Assembly (NCBI RefSeq): GCF_019695415.1
Contig: NZ_JAIFKJ010000129.1
Coordinates: 1 to 5,704 of the forward strand
Direction of reading: 5' to 3'
Length of the DNA stretch: 5,704 nucleotides
Source: Thiohalocapsa sp.
GTDB lineage: Bacteria; Pseudomonadota; Gammaproteobacteria; Chromatiales; Chromatiaceae
Below, piece by piece: positions 1 through 5,104 of this stretch; position 1 is the stretch's first letter, and every line of letters starts with the position of its first letter. The notes beneath the pieces were generated by a model. It did not search any database, was not told where the DNA came from, and saw only the letters and a program-made list of their open reading frames with translations. A program made the position numbers and the translations under genes.

Positions 1-2
1 CC

Positions 3-125
3 AAGATCGACTGCGTCTTAGGCGATTTCCGTCACCTTGCACACCAGCTGACTTGGCCTGACGCACGTCTGCTGTGTCGGCCCGACGCCCACATAGCATG
101 GTATGCGCGCGCCGGAGCTCCTTGA
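3..125 (+). CDS. C-terminal fragment of a probable FAD-dependent aromatic monooxygenase (partial, 5' end outside window)
   Basis: An open frame enters from the left edge and ends at TGA 123-125, giving 40 residues. The end of the peptide reads LLCRPDAHIAWYARAGAP. This matches the final strand of PheA/TfdB/MhpA-type FAD-binding hydroxylases, which typically close with a 'vLvRPDgyvaWR' pattern. Those enzymes are cytoplasmic flavoproteins that hydroxylate aromatic substrates using NAD(P)H and O2. Only the extreme C-terminus is here, so the FAD-binding GxGxxG motif cannot be checked and the substrate cannot be guessed. The other two forward frames close early (TAG at 19-21, TGA at 59-61), which favours this frame. 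The next gene on the same strand starts 70 nt downstream. The family call rests on one short motif recalled from memory. Confidence 0.5.
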   Translation, partial: KIDCVLGDFRHLAHQLTWPDARLLCRPDAHIAWYARAGAP

Positions 126-195
126 AGGCGAACGTCATTCCTGCGTCATCTGACCCGAAAGTTTCCCGCAATCTCCTTAGAAGAAACGCCGGGTA

Positions 196-1479
196 GTGGC
201 TAGACTCAATGACATGACCAAGATCTTGCCGGAGCTGGCTCGCGGCTTGGGGTTTGTGCCCGGGATTGCCCGCGGTCCCATCCGGCGCGAAGCGCATGCT
301 GATGCCATTCTGCTCGCCGATCACGAGGCACTGGGGTCACTCGCGACCTCGCCGGCCGGCTGTATCCTGACGAAGGCAGCGGCTTTCTCCCACGCGAGCA
401 TCGCGCTGCTCAGTCGGGGCGTTCCCACCGTCATACTCGATGCAGATCAGAGCAATGGCCTGGTTGAGGGCACGGCGGTGGTTCTGGACGGTGCGGCGGG
501 ACGGGTGCTGCCGGCCTCGATCCAGGCCGATGCCTTGACGCCAAAACCGCCGCCGGTGCCCGCGTCCCTGCACACAGGCGATGGGGAGTCCGTTGCACTG
601 CGGGTGAGCGTTCGTGCAGCCGACGCGGCCCGAGTCGCACGGGAGCAGGGTGCGGCCGCCGTGGGATTGGTGCGTAGCGAATTCCTGTTGCCAGCGCATG
701 GTCGCATCCCGGACAAACACTTCTATGTGCAGGCATTCGAAGGCATCCTCGCGGCGGCCGCGCCCCTTCCGGTCACCATCCGGCTGCTGGACCTGGCGCC
801 GGACAAGCATCCCGCGTGGGCGGCGGGCCTTCCCGACACCGGGGCTCTCGGACGGCATGGTTCTCGGCTCTACGATGATCCGTTGGTGCGTTCTGTGCTC
901 GACGCTCAGCTCGCTGCCCTCGCAGAGCTGTGCCCACGCTATCCGGTGCGGCTGCTGATTCCAAACGTCGGCACCCTGGCGACGCTGACGCACTGGCAGC
1001 GGGTTGTCAAAGATGCAACCCAGCCCTGCAATGTGGTCGTCGGGCCGATGCTGGAGACAGTCGGGGCCGCGCTTTTGGTGGATCACTTCCTCGCGGAGTC
1101 CGCACTGGTCGGAATCGGCCTGAACGATCTCATGCAGTCCCTGTACGGAGCCGACCGGGATATGCCACAGCTGCGCGATGAGCTGGACCCCTACGCCCCG
1201 AGCGTGTACCGCCTCTTGGGCCAGGTTGCTCGGCTCGCCGGCGCCGATGTGGATCGGGTCCAGCTCTGCGGCATTCTGCCGCAGCTGCCGGGGGTGCTTC
1301 CGGTGCTGCTCGGTCTGGGCTACCGGACGTTTTCGGTGGACGTGGCTCATGCTCCATACCTGGCCCAAACCGTAGCCACCCGTACCTGCACCCAAGACCG
1401 CGCGCTTGCGGACGCCGTAACCGCCGCAGCCTCGGCGCGAGAGGTCAGAAGCCTGCTTGGGCTTGCTGGGGCTTCCTGA
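196..1479 (+). CDS. PEP-utilising enzyme I-like protein lacking the HPr-binding domain
   Basis: This 427-residue cytoplasmic protein resembles the PTS phosphotransferase enzyme I (PtsI), which takes phosphate from phosphoenolpyruvate onto a histidine. An N-terminal piece (GFVPGIARGPI, residues 19-29) matches the start of PtsI. It then runs straight into the swivelling phosphohistidine domain (SHASI, with H66 as phosphoacceptor). The helical HPr-docking domain that PtsI inserts between these parts is absent, which explains the length of about 427 instead of about 575. The C-terminal TIM barrel (about 130-395) keeps the PEP site: R160 (GLVRSEF), R196 (TIRLLDL), E287 (GPMLET), N310-D311 (GIGLND), R321 (ADR) and C358 (LCG). 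These align with E. coli PtsI R296, R332, E431, N454/D455, R465 and C502. An active PEP-dependent phosphotransfer is therefore plausible, but the acceptor is unlikely to be ordinary HPr. The start is GTG 196 or ATG 214; neither has a good Shine-Dalgarno, and both keep all domains. It converges on the phosphatase gene, 16 nt away. Confidence 0.85.
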   Translation: MARLNDMTKILPELARGLGFVPGIARGPIRREAHADAILLADHEALGSLATSPAGCILTKAAAFSHASIALLSRGVPTVILDADQSNGLVEGTAVVLDGAAGRVLPASIQADALTPKPPPVPASLHTGDGESVALRVSVRAADAARVAREQGAAAVGLVRSEFLLPAHGRIPDKHFYVQAFEGILAAAAPLPVTIRLLDLAPDKHPAWAAGLPDTGALGRHGSRLYDDPLVRSVLDAQLAALAELCPRYPVRLLIPNVGTLATLTHWQRVVKDATQPCNVVVGPMLETVGAALLVDHFLAESALVGIGLNDLMQSLYGADRDMPQLRDELDPYAPSVYRLLGQVARLAGADVDRVQLCGILPQLPGVLPVLLGLGYRTFSVDVAHAPYLAQTVATRTCTQDRALADAVTAAASAREVRSLLGLAGAS

Positions 1480-1495
1480 TCGAGCCAGACAGAGG

Positions 1496-2074
1496 TCACT
1501 GACTGAGCCAGAGCTCGATACCCCGGACCGTACGGCGAAGACGAATGCGGCCCGCATAGGGCGTGTGCATCCGGTAGAAGGTCGCAAGGGGCATCTCCAG
1601 GGTCAGGGCGATCGCGGCCCGGATCACGCCCAGATGGCAGACGAGCAGTACATGACCCTCCGGATGCGCGTCGAAGATCGCCAGGATGCCCTCTCGCACC
1701 CGTGCATAAAACGCGTCCAGGGGCTCGGCGTCCGGCGGGCGGTGATTGACGGCGTCGCGGAAGAAGGCCAGATAGGCGGCCGGGTCGGCATCACGAATCT
1801 CGTCATGGCGGCGCCCCTCCCAGGCCCCGAAGCCAACCTCTCGCAGGCGTGGGTCGACGACCAGCGACAGGTCCAAACGCTTCGCAAGCACCTCCGCGAA
1901 GTCCCGGCAACGGCGTAGGGGTGAGCTGACCACGTGGGTCCAATCCGAGGTCTGCGCGACGGCGGTCCACATCTGCTCCCAGCCGCGCTCGCTGAGGGGA
2001 TCATCGACGCCGTCCCCGCGGTAACGCACACCGCCGCGGGGCTCGCCGTGTCTGAGGAGGTCGATCGTGCTCAT
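1496..2074 (-). CDS. Histidine phosphatase family protein (CobC/phosphoglycerate mutase-like)
   Basis: This is a 192-residue cytoplasmic protein of the histidine phosphatase superfamily (branch 1). The start LLRHGEP carries the RHG motif with nucleophile H9. It is followed by DDPLSERG (24-31), the typical 'D.PLS..G' segment of alpha-ribazole phosphatases and fructose-bisphosphatase-like members. Next come VSSPLRRCRDFAE (49-61), LREVGFGAWEG (77-87, acidic catalytic residue) and LVCHLGVIRAA (144-154) with the second catalytic H147. All core catalytic residues are present and the length is normal for CobC-type enzymes. No cobalamin genes are visible here, so the substrate is open and I give no gene symbol. 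ATG 2072-2074 is preceded by AGGGAG (plus-strand 2078-2083) at a short 3-nt spacing. It is the last gene of a minus-strand run, 34 nt after the 65-aa gene, and faces the enzyme I-like gene tail to tail. Confidence 0.87.
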   Translation of the reverse strand: MSTIDLLRHGEPRGGVRYRGDGVDDPLSERGWEQMWTAVAQTSDWTHVVSSPLRRCRDFAEVLAKRLDLSLVVDPRLREVGFGAWEGRRHDEIRDADPAAYLAFFRDAVNHRPPDAEPLDAFYARVREGILAIFDAHPEGHVLLVCHLGVIRAAIALTLEMPLATFYRMHTPYAGRIRLRRTVRGIELWLSQ

Positions 2075-2108
2075 GGACTCCCTGGCCCCCTACCCTATGC
2101 GCAGCGTG

Positions 2109-2306
2109 TCAGCGGTCCGTCCGTGCCCACGGCTCCAGCTCTGCATCCACCTCGATCTCCATCTCGGCGGCCAAGGCGTCACCCAACAGCAGGTCGCAAA
2201 GCCTCAGCCGGCGCTTCAACTCGACCAGCGCCTCGGCTGGCGTGCCGTCGTAGTCGAAAACGAACAGGGTGCTGCCGTCGGTGTCGGTGACTTGGTAGGA
2301 GGCCAT
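2109..2306 (-). CDS. Small hypothetical protein, 65 aa
   Basis: I do not recognise this gene. It encodes 65 residues starting MASYQVTDTDGSTLFVFDYD and ending EPWARTDR. The protein is acidic, with no signal peptide, no membrane segment and a single cysteine. The N-terminal half alternates like a short beta hairpin (YQVTD, STLFVFDYDG). It is followed by a likely amphipathic helix (PAEALVELKRRLRLCDLLLGDALAAEME). Codon choice is strongly G/C at third positions, like its neighbours. It sits between the sigma factor (stop 121 nt upstream) and the histidine phosphatase (start 34 nt downstream), all on the minus strand. No clear Shine-Dalgarno precedes ATG 2304-2306, only a GGA 3 nt upstream. The same frame stays open far upstream to about 2723, but that extension overlaps the sigma gene and looks like shadow sequence. 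The coding call rests on composition and operon-like position. Confidence 0.55.
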   Translation of the reverse strand: MASYQVTDTDGSTLFVFDYDGTPAEALVELKRRLRLCDLLLGDALAAEMEIEVDAELEPWARTDR

Positions 2307-2377
2307 GGTCCGACTTCGCTGCGCGGAGGCGATACAGCAAAGACTAGACCGCTTGCGGGCAACCTGCCATGTGCGCA

Positions 2378-2391
2378 CCGGCCCAGGCCGG
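2378..2391 (-). terminator. Short GC hairpin in the gap after the sigma factor gene (weak terminator candidate)
   Basis: A perfect 5-bp GC stem (CCGGC 2378-2382, GCCGG 2387-2391) with a 4-nt loop lies 37 nt past the sigma-factor stop. No T-run follows on either strand. It may weakly attenuate read-through into the 65-aa gene or mean nothing. Confidence 0.15.
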
Positions 2392-2427
2392 GGTAAAGGT
2401 GCCTCGGAGCTGTCATCACCGCCCTTA

Positions 2428-2937
2428 TCACCGCTCCCCGAGCAACTCACGCAGCTTCCTGCGCGCGCGGAATAGCCGAGTGCCAACGCCGGCGGAGGAC
2501 AACCCCAGCCGGTCGGCAATCTCCTGCTGCGACAGGCCGTACAGCACCTGCAGCACGAGCGGCTCACAATATTCGACCGGCAGGGCTTCGATGGCCCGGC
2601 GAAGCGCGAAGGCTTCCGTGGAGGTGTCATAGGTTTGGTGCCCTGCACTGACCTCTTCGGCGGGTATGCAGGTCTCGCGGGGCTGGGCGCGCTCGAAGCG
2701 ACGGGCGTTTTCCCGCCGGACAATGGTCTTCAGCCAGCCCAGCGCTGCGGCGGGGTTGCGCAGCCCTTTGCGGGAGCGCCAGGCGCGCAGCAGGCTCTCT
2801 TGGACCAAGTCCTCGGCGATGTGGACATCGCCCGAAAGGCGCCTGGCATAGTTGTAAAGGGCCGGCCAGTGGACGCGAGCCAGCTGCTCGAAGTCGATGG
2901 CCTGATCCGCTGCGATATCAACTGCGCTCGACGACAT
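2428..2937 (-). CDS. ECF-type RNA polymerase sigma factor
   Basis: This 169-residue protein has the two-domain layout of extracytoplasmic-function sigma-70 factors. Region 2 spans about residues 16-82, with the core-binding/-10 helix AEDLVQESLLRAWRSR (41-56) and WLKTIVRRENARRFER (68-83). A short acidic linker follows, and then region 4 (about 108-166). Region 4 has ALPVEYCEPLVLQVLYGLSQ and the helix-turn-helix QQEIADRLGLSSAGVGTRLFRARRKLRELL, which reads the -35 element. It would direct RNA polymerase to a small stress- or signal-dependent regulon. ATG 2935-2937 has a good Shine-Dalgarno (GAGGG, plus-strand 2944-2948) about 6 nt away. The gene ends in tandem stops, TGA TAA. ECF factors are usually held by an anti-sigma encoded next door. 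None is recognisable: downstream is an unrelated 65-aa gene after a 121-nt gap, and upstream is non-coding. I cannot assign an ECF subgroup. Confidence 0.88.
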   Translation of the reverse strand: MSSSAVDIAADQAIDFEQLARVHWPALYNYARRLSGDVHIAEDLVQESLLRAWRSRKGLRNPAAALGWLKTIVRRENARRFERAQPRETCIPAEEVSAGHQTYDTSTEAFALRRAIEALPVEYCEPLVLQVLYGLSQQEIADRLGLSSAGVGTRLFRARRKLRELLGER

Positions 2938-2974
2938 GGGGTGCCCTCATCAGGATGGTACTCACCCCTGCCCA

Positions 2975-3001
2975 GTCGTTTCGCAACAGTAAATGGTTAC
3001 A
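2975..3001 (-). promoter_or_regulatory. Possible ECF-type promoter upstream of the sigma factor gene
   Basis: Read on the minus strand, TGTAACC (plus-strand 2995-3001) is followed by a 16-nt spacer and CGAC (2975-2978). ECF promoters commonly pair an AAC-containing -35 with a CGT/CGA-type -10 at 16-17 nt. Transcription would start around 2968, giving a leader of about 30 nt before the sigma ATG. This would suggest autoregulation. It is a single unscored match, so it stays tentative. Confidence 0.3.
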
Positions 3002-3016
3002 GCGGCTCCTCCTCTT

Positions 3017-3037
3017 CTGCGGCCCTATGCGCCGCAG
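3017..3037. repeat. Perfect 7-bp inverted repeat, 7-nt loop
   Basis: CTGCGGC (3017-3023) pairs exactly with GCCGCAG (3031-3037) around the loop CCTATGC. No T-run follows on either strand, so it is not a typical terminator. It is the first of four perfect hairpins in this gap. Confidence 0.5.
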
Positions 3038-3117
3038 CCCCAGAGCTTTCGCCGGCGGTGTCCTTACCAGCCGCCAGCGGCCCATCAGCGGCAAGCCGGA
3101 CCTATGCTACTGAGTCA

Positions 3118-3145
3118 GGGAAGCGCCGATTTGTGGGCGCTTCCC
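3118..3145. repeat. Perfect 10-bp inverted repeat, 8-nt loop
   Basis: GGGAAGCGCC (3118-3127) pairs exactly with GGCGCTTCCC (3136-3145) around the loop GATTTGTG. This is the longest uninterrupted stem in the window. It stands two bases before the next hairpin and is outside any recognisable gene. It could be a transcription terminator stem lacking a U-tail, a REP/MITE-like element, or part of a structured RNA. Confidence 0.6.
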
Positions 3146-3147
3146 GT

Positions 3148-3172
3148 GCGGGCAGGACGGCCCGCCATTTTC
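3148..3172 (+). terminator. Candidate Rho-independent terminator
   Basis: A 6-bp all-GC stem (GCGGGC 3148-3153, GCCCGC 3160-3165) with a 6-nt loop AGGACG is followed by CATTTTC on the plus strand. The T-run is short (four) and offset by two bases. Nothing recognisable ends just upstream on the plus strand, so the transcript it would stop is unknown. It could be a small RNA read from about 3000 or a gene since deleted. Confidence 0.35.
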
Positions 3173-3174
3173 AG

Positions 3175-3210
3175 TGCAAGCCTCCGGGGACATGCAAGCC
3201 TCCGGGGACA
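3175..3210. repeat. Perfect tandem duplication, 2 x 18 bp
   Basis: The unit TGCAAGCCTCCGGGGACA occurs at 3175-3192 and again, base for base, at 3193-3210. Since 18 is a multiple of three, it does not shift any frame crossing it. Identical copies suggest a recent slippage event or an incipient variable-number repeat. Confidence 0.85.
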
Positions 3211-3223
3211 GGGCGTTGTCGAT

Positions 3224-3242
3224 CAGGAACTTCACGTTCCTG
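3224..3242. repeat. Perfect 7-bp inverted repeat, 5-nt loop
   Basis: CAGGAAC (3224-3230) and GTTCCTG (3236-3242) form an exact stem around the loop TTCAC, just before the DUF1835 remnant. No T-run follows. A dyad of this shape could be an operator as easily as a hairpin. Confidence 0.45.
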
Positions 3243-3253
3243 TCAGCAAAGGA

Positions 3254-3677
3254 AGCTCGCGCTCACGAACCGCTGCAGCCTGGCGGAAGGTAGTTGAGTG
3301 GGTAGAACGGGAGCAGCCCGAGGCCGTTGTGCTCTGGAGTGGAGACAATGCCTCCGAGGCGACGTTTCTTGCGATGGCCTGTTGGCAACTGAGGCAGTCG
3401 TAGCGAAAGCCGTCTCTTGCGCCGTTTGGAGGACGGGCGGATCATCGGCGTCGCGGTGGATCATGACGACGGGTTTCTACTGATGTCCTGCGGGTCAGCC
3501 TGGATACCGGCAGCACGCGTTGTGGGTGCTGCGATGGCGTGCTGCGATCCTCACAATCTGATGAGCGACCTGTTCTTCGCAAGCCGCCTGCAGAGCCTCA
3601 TCGACGCCGGTTCTATTCAGGCCAATGCAGCGCGAACCCGCCTTGGCGAGTACGCTGTGCAGCTGGCAGAAAACTGA
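3254..3677 (+). pseudogene. DUF1835/DUF3658 protein remnant with internal deletion and frameshift
   Basis: Two parts of one known architecture lie in different frames. The first frame reads AAAWRKVVEWVEREQPEAVV, then LWSGDNASEATFLAMACWQL, and stops at TAG 3401-3403. It matches the end of the DUF1835 domain (typical core 'vvlWhGdnasEq..L'). From about 3405, one base out of register, ESRLLRRLEDGRIIGV...LLMSC...ARVVG...DLFFASRLQSLIDAG...YAVQL matches the C-terminal DUF3658 region and ends at TGA 3675-3677. Intact relatives have a stretch between these parts, probably some 50-80 residues, which is missing here along with the DUF1835 N-terminus. A TTG at 3417 could open an 86-aa frame, but it has no good ribosome site and would make only the C-terminal part. 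The family's function is unknown. Family recognition is from memory of conserved patterns; the deletion size is an estimate. Confidence 0.6.
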
Positions 3678-3693
3678 TCAGCTGCGACCTTGC

Positions 3694-3712
3694 GCCCGGC
3701 ATTCGCTCGGGC
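3694..3712 (+). terminator. Weak hairpin after the DUF1835/DUF3658 remnant
   Basis: GCCCG (3694-3698) pairs with CGGGC (3708-3712) around a 9-nt loop, 16 nt past the remnant's stop. The nearest T-run (3724-3727) lies 11 nt beyond the stem, too far for a standard terminator. Confidence 0.15.
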
Positions 3713-3795
3713 AGTATGGCGGGTTTTGATCTTGGAGGACGGTTCTTGCCGCTACCCGGCTGCCGCTCAACCCAACACGTTATTGGAAGCCAACC

Positions 3796-3984
3796 ATGCG
3801 TATCAACCGCACCAAGACGCCCACGACCTGCCCGTACTGCCACGAGATCATCGGCGTGGGCGAGCTGGGTGTCACGACGTCCTGGACAGCCTCTTGTGTG
3901 CGTCGTCTCCACGCGGCCTGTGCGCGTAAATTGCGGCGCGAGAGACGAGCGATGTCTGACCGGCAGCGGGGCGCGTCGGCGTAG
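3796..3984 (+). CDS. Small putative zinc-binding protein, 62 aa
   Basis: The 62 residues begin MRINRTKTPTTCPYCHEIIG. They contain a CPYC knuckle (C12, C15) and an HAAC motif (H39, C42) 23 residues later, giving CX2C...HX2C spacing. This matches small treble-clef or PARP-type-like zinc fingers, in which 'C..C...I..Ge' precedes 'H..C'. The C-terminal tail is strongly basic (RKLRRERRAMSDRQR), so nucleic-acid contact is possible. A good Shine-Dalgarno, GGAAG at 3785-3789, sits 6 nt before ATG 3796, which supports translation from this start. There is no signal peptide or membrane segment. It lies between the DUF1835 remnant (118 nt upstream) and the DUF5996 gene (163 nt downstream). The zinc call is an inference from the four ligands; the cellular role is unknown. 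Confidence 0.55.
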   Translation: MRINRTKTPTTCPYCHEIIGVGELGVTTSWTASCVRRLHAACARKLRRERRAMSDRQRGASA

Positions 3985-4138
3985 CCGGGGCAGCCAGCTG
4001 GGCGACAGTGTACGCGGCCGACAGTACGGTCTGTCTGGTGTGCGCGCGCTGAAAATGGCTCAAGAGCACGACCAGGACCATGCCCGCAGCCAGCGGGAGG
4101 TGCCGCAGCTGATCACAGCCGCGGCGTGAACGCTGCAC
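3985..4138 (+). other. Intergenic stretch with no convincing gene
   Basis: Between the small zinc protein and the DUF5996 gene I see only a weak 5-bp dyad (GACAG 4020-4024, CTGTC 4031-4035). There is also a 24-codon frame from ATG 4055 to TGA 4127-4129 with no ribosome binding site. Neither is supported as a functional feature. Confidence 0.4.
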
Positions 4139-4147
4139 GAGGAGACC

Positions 4148-5086
4148 ATGAGCATCCAGACCCAATCCCAAGTGGCTTGGCCCGAGCTGCCTTACGCAGC
4201 GTGGTCGCACACCTGTCAGACCCTGCATCTGTGGACCCAGGTGGTCGGCAAAATCCGGCTGGCCAAGTCGCCCTGGATCAACCATTCCTGGCACGTCACC
4301 CTCTACGTCACGACGCGCGGGCTGACGACCTCACCCATACCAGACGGTCAGCGGCAGTTTCAGATCGACTTTGACTTCATCGAGCACCGGCTCCTGGTGT
4401 CCGTCAGCGATGGGCAGACACGGATCCTGCCGTTGGACCCTATGTCCGTCGCGGATTTCTACGCGCAACTGATGGGGCTTCTTGCCGAACTGGGTATCTC
4501 GGTGCAGATCCATGAGCTGCCGAACGAGATGCCCGACCCCATTCCCTTCAGCCAAGACGGGGTCCACGCCGCGTACGATGCCGAGTATGCCAACCGCTAC
4601 TGGCGGGTGCTGCTGCAGACCGACCGCGTCTTCCATGCGTTTCGCGCGCGCTTCACCGGCAAGTGCAGCCCAGTGCACTTCTTCTGGGGCAGCAACGATC
4701 TGGCGGTGACGCGATTCTCCGGCAGACCGGCACCGCCGCACCCCGGCGGCGTGCCGCATCTGCCGGATTCGGTCACACGCGAGGCCTACAGTCAGGAGGT
4801 CAGCAGTGCGGGTTTCTGGCCCGGCGGCGGGCCCATCGACCACGCCGCCTTCTATTCCTATGCCTATCCGGTTCCCGCGGGGTTCGGCAACGCTGAGGTT
4901 CAGCCCGCGGGGGCCTCTTTCCACGACACGCTGGGTGAGTTCCTGCTGCCCTACGATGCCGTGCGTGCCGCCGCTGATCCTGACGCAACGCTCCTCGCTT
5001 TCCTCCAGAGTACCTACGAGGCCGCAGCGGATTTGGCCGGCTGGGATCGCGCAAGCCTCGAGCGTGAGCCCATTCCTCCCATCTGA
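4148..5086 (+). CDS. DUF5996 family protein
   Basis: This full-length 312-residue protein matches the DUF5996 family, for which I know no established biochemical function. Conserved blocks appear in order. They are TCQTLHLWTQVVGKIRLAK (22-40), PWINHSWHVTLYVTTRGLTT (42-61), FQIDFDFIEH (71-80) and LPLDPMSVADFY (95-106). These are followed by LPNEMPDPIPF (124-134), GKCSPVHFFWGSNDLAVTRF (171-190), REAYSQEVSSAGFWPGG (211-227) and AAFYSYAYPVP (233-243). The last is LGEFLLPYDAVR (262-273). No signal peptide or transmembrane segment is seen, so it is probably cytoplasmic. The many conserved W, H, D and E residues suggest an enzyme-like or ligand-binding fold, but that is inference. ATG 4148 follows a strong GAGGAG (4139-4144) at 3-nt spacing. 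A DUF3179 remnant begins about 20 nt downstream. Of the recognisable DUF genes here, this is the only intact one. Confidence 0.85.
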   Translation: MSIQTQSQVAWPELPYAAWSHTCQTLHLWTQVVGKIRLAKSPWINHSWHVTLYVTTRGLTTSPIPDGQRQFQIDFDFIEHRLLVSVSDGQTRILPLDPMSVADFYAQLMGLLAELGISVQIHELPNEMPDPIPFSQDGVHAAYDAEYANRYWRVLLQTDRVFHAFRARFTGKCSPVHFFWGSNDLAVTRFSGRPAPPHPGGVPHLPDSVTREAYSQEVSSAGFWPGGGPIDHAAFYSYAYPVPAGFGNAEVQPAGASFHDTLGEFLLPYDAVRAAADPDATLLAFLQSTYEAAADLAGWDRASLEREPIPPI

Positions 5087-5104
5087 CGCGTTGTAGGGAG
5101 CAGC

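Larger units (their letters stand above)
2938..3253. other. Non-coding, hairpin-rich intergenic stretch
   Basis: These roughly 315 bases between the sigma factor and the first DUF remnant contain no convincing gene. The forward frame from 2993 is open, but its first 85 residues are low-complexity R/P/A-rich sequence with no recognisable domain. The stretch holds four perfect inverted repeats: 3017-3037, 3118-3145, 3148-3165 and 3224-3242. One of them is followed by a T-run. It also holds a perfect 18-bp tandem duplication (3175-3210), and the hexamer AGCGGC recurs. It may be a dense terminator and promoter region, a structured small RNA, or debris left by deletion of a gene. No tRNA-like T-arm or known RNA fold was recognised. 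Confidence 0.5.

Noticed and set aside
1482..1512. 8-bp direct repeat GAGCCAGA (1482-1489 and 1505-1512) between the convergent genes
   Set aside because: It is short, partly inside the phosphatase coding sequence, and without any associated dyad; probably chance.
337..1587. A 416-codon open frame on the minus strand antisense to the enzyme I-like gene
   Set aside because: The opposite strand encodes a protein with every catalytic residue of a known family. The antisense product is Arg/His/Gln-rich with no recognisable motif, as expected of a shadow frame in GC-rich DNA.
2307..2723. N-terminal extension of the 65-aa protein to a 204-aa product
   Set aside because: The extension overlaps the sigma factor gene in another frame and is Pro/Ser/Arg-rich without motifs, so ATG 2304-2306 is the more sensible start.
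2993..3403. The forward 136-codon frame taken as one intact gene
   Set aside because: Its first 85 residues are low-complexity and run through hairpins and a tandem repeat. Only the last 40 or so match DUF1835, so it is better read as non-coding DNA plus a pseudogene fragment.
3766..3790. Integron attC-like look of CCCAACACGTTATTGG before the small zinc protein
   Set aside because: The GTTATTG core does not fit the GTTRRRY consensus, and no paired imperfect inverted site is visible within a cassette-sized distance.
3872..4294. A 140-codon minus-strand frame with a hydrophobic run (LPLAAGMVLVVLLSHF) that might suggest a membrane protein
   Set aside because: It overlaps both the small zinc protein and the start of the DUF5996 gene, and one short hydrophobic run is not enough to support it.
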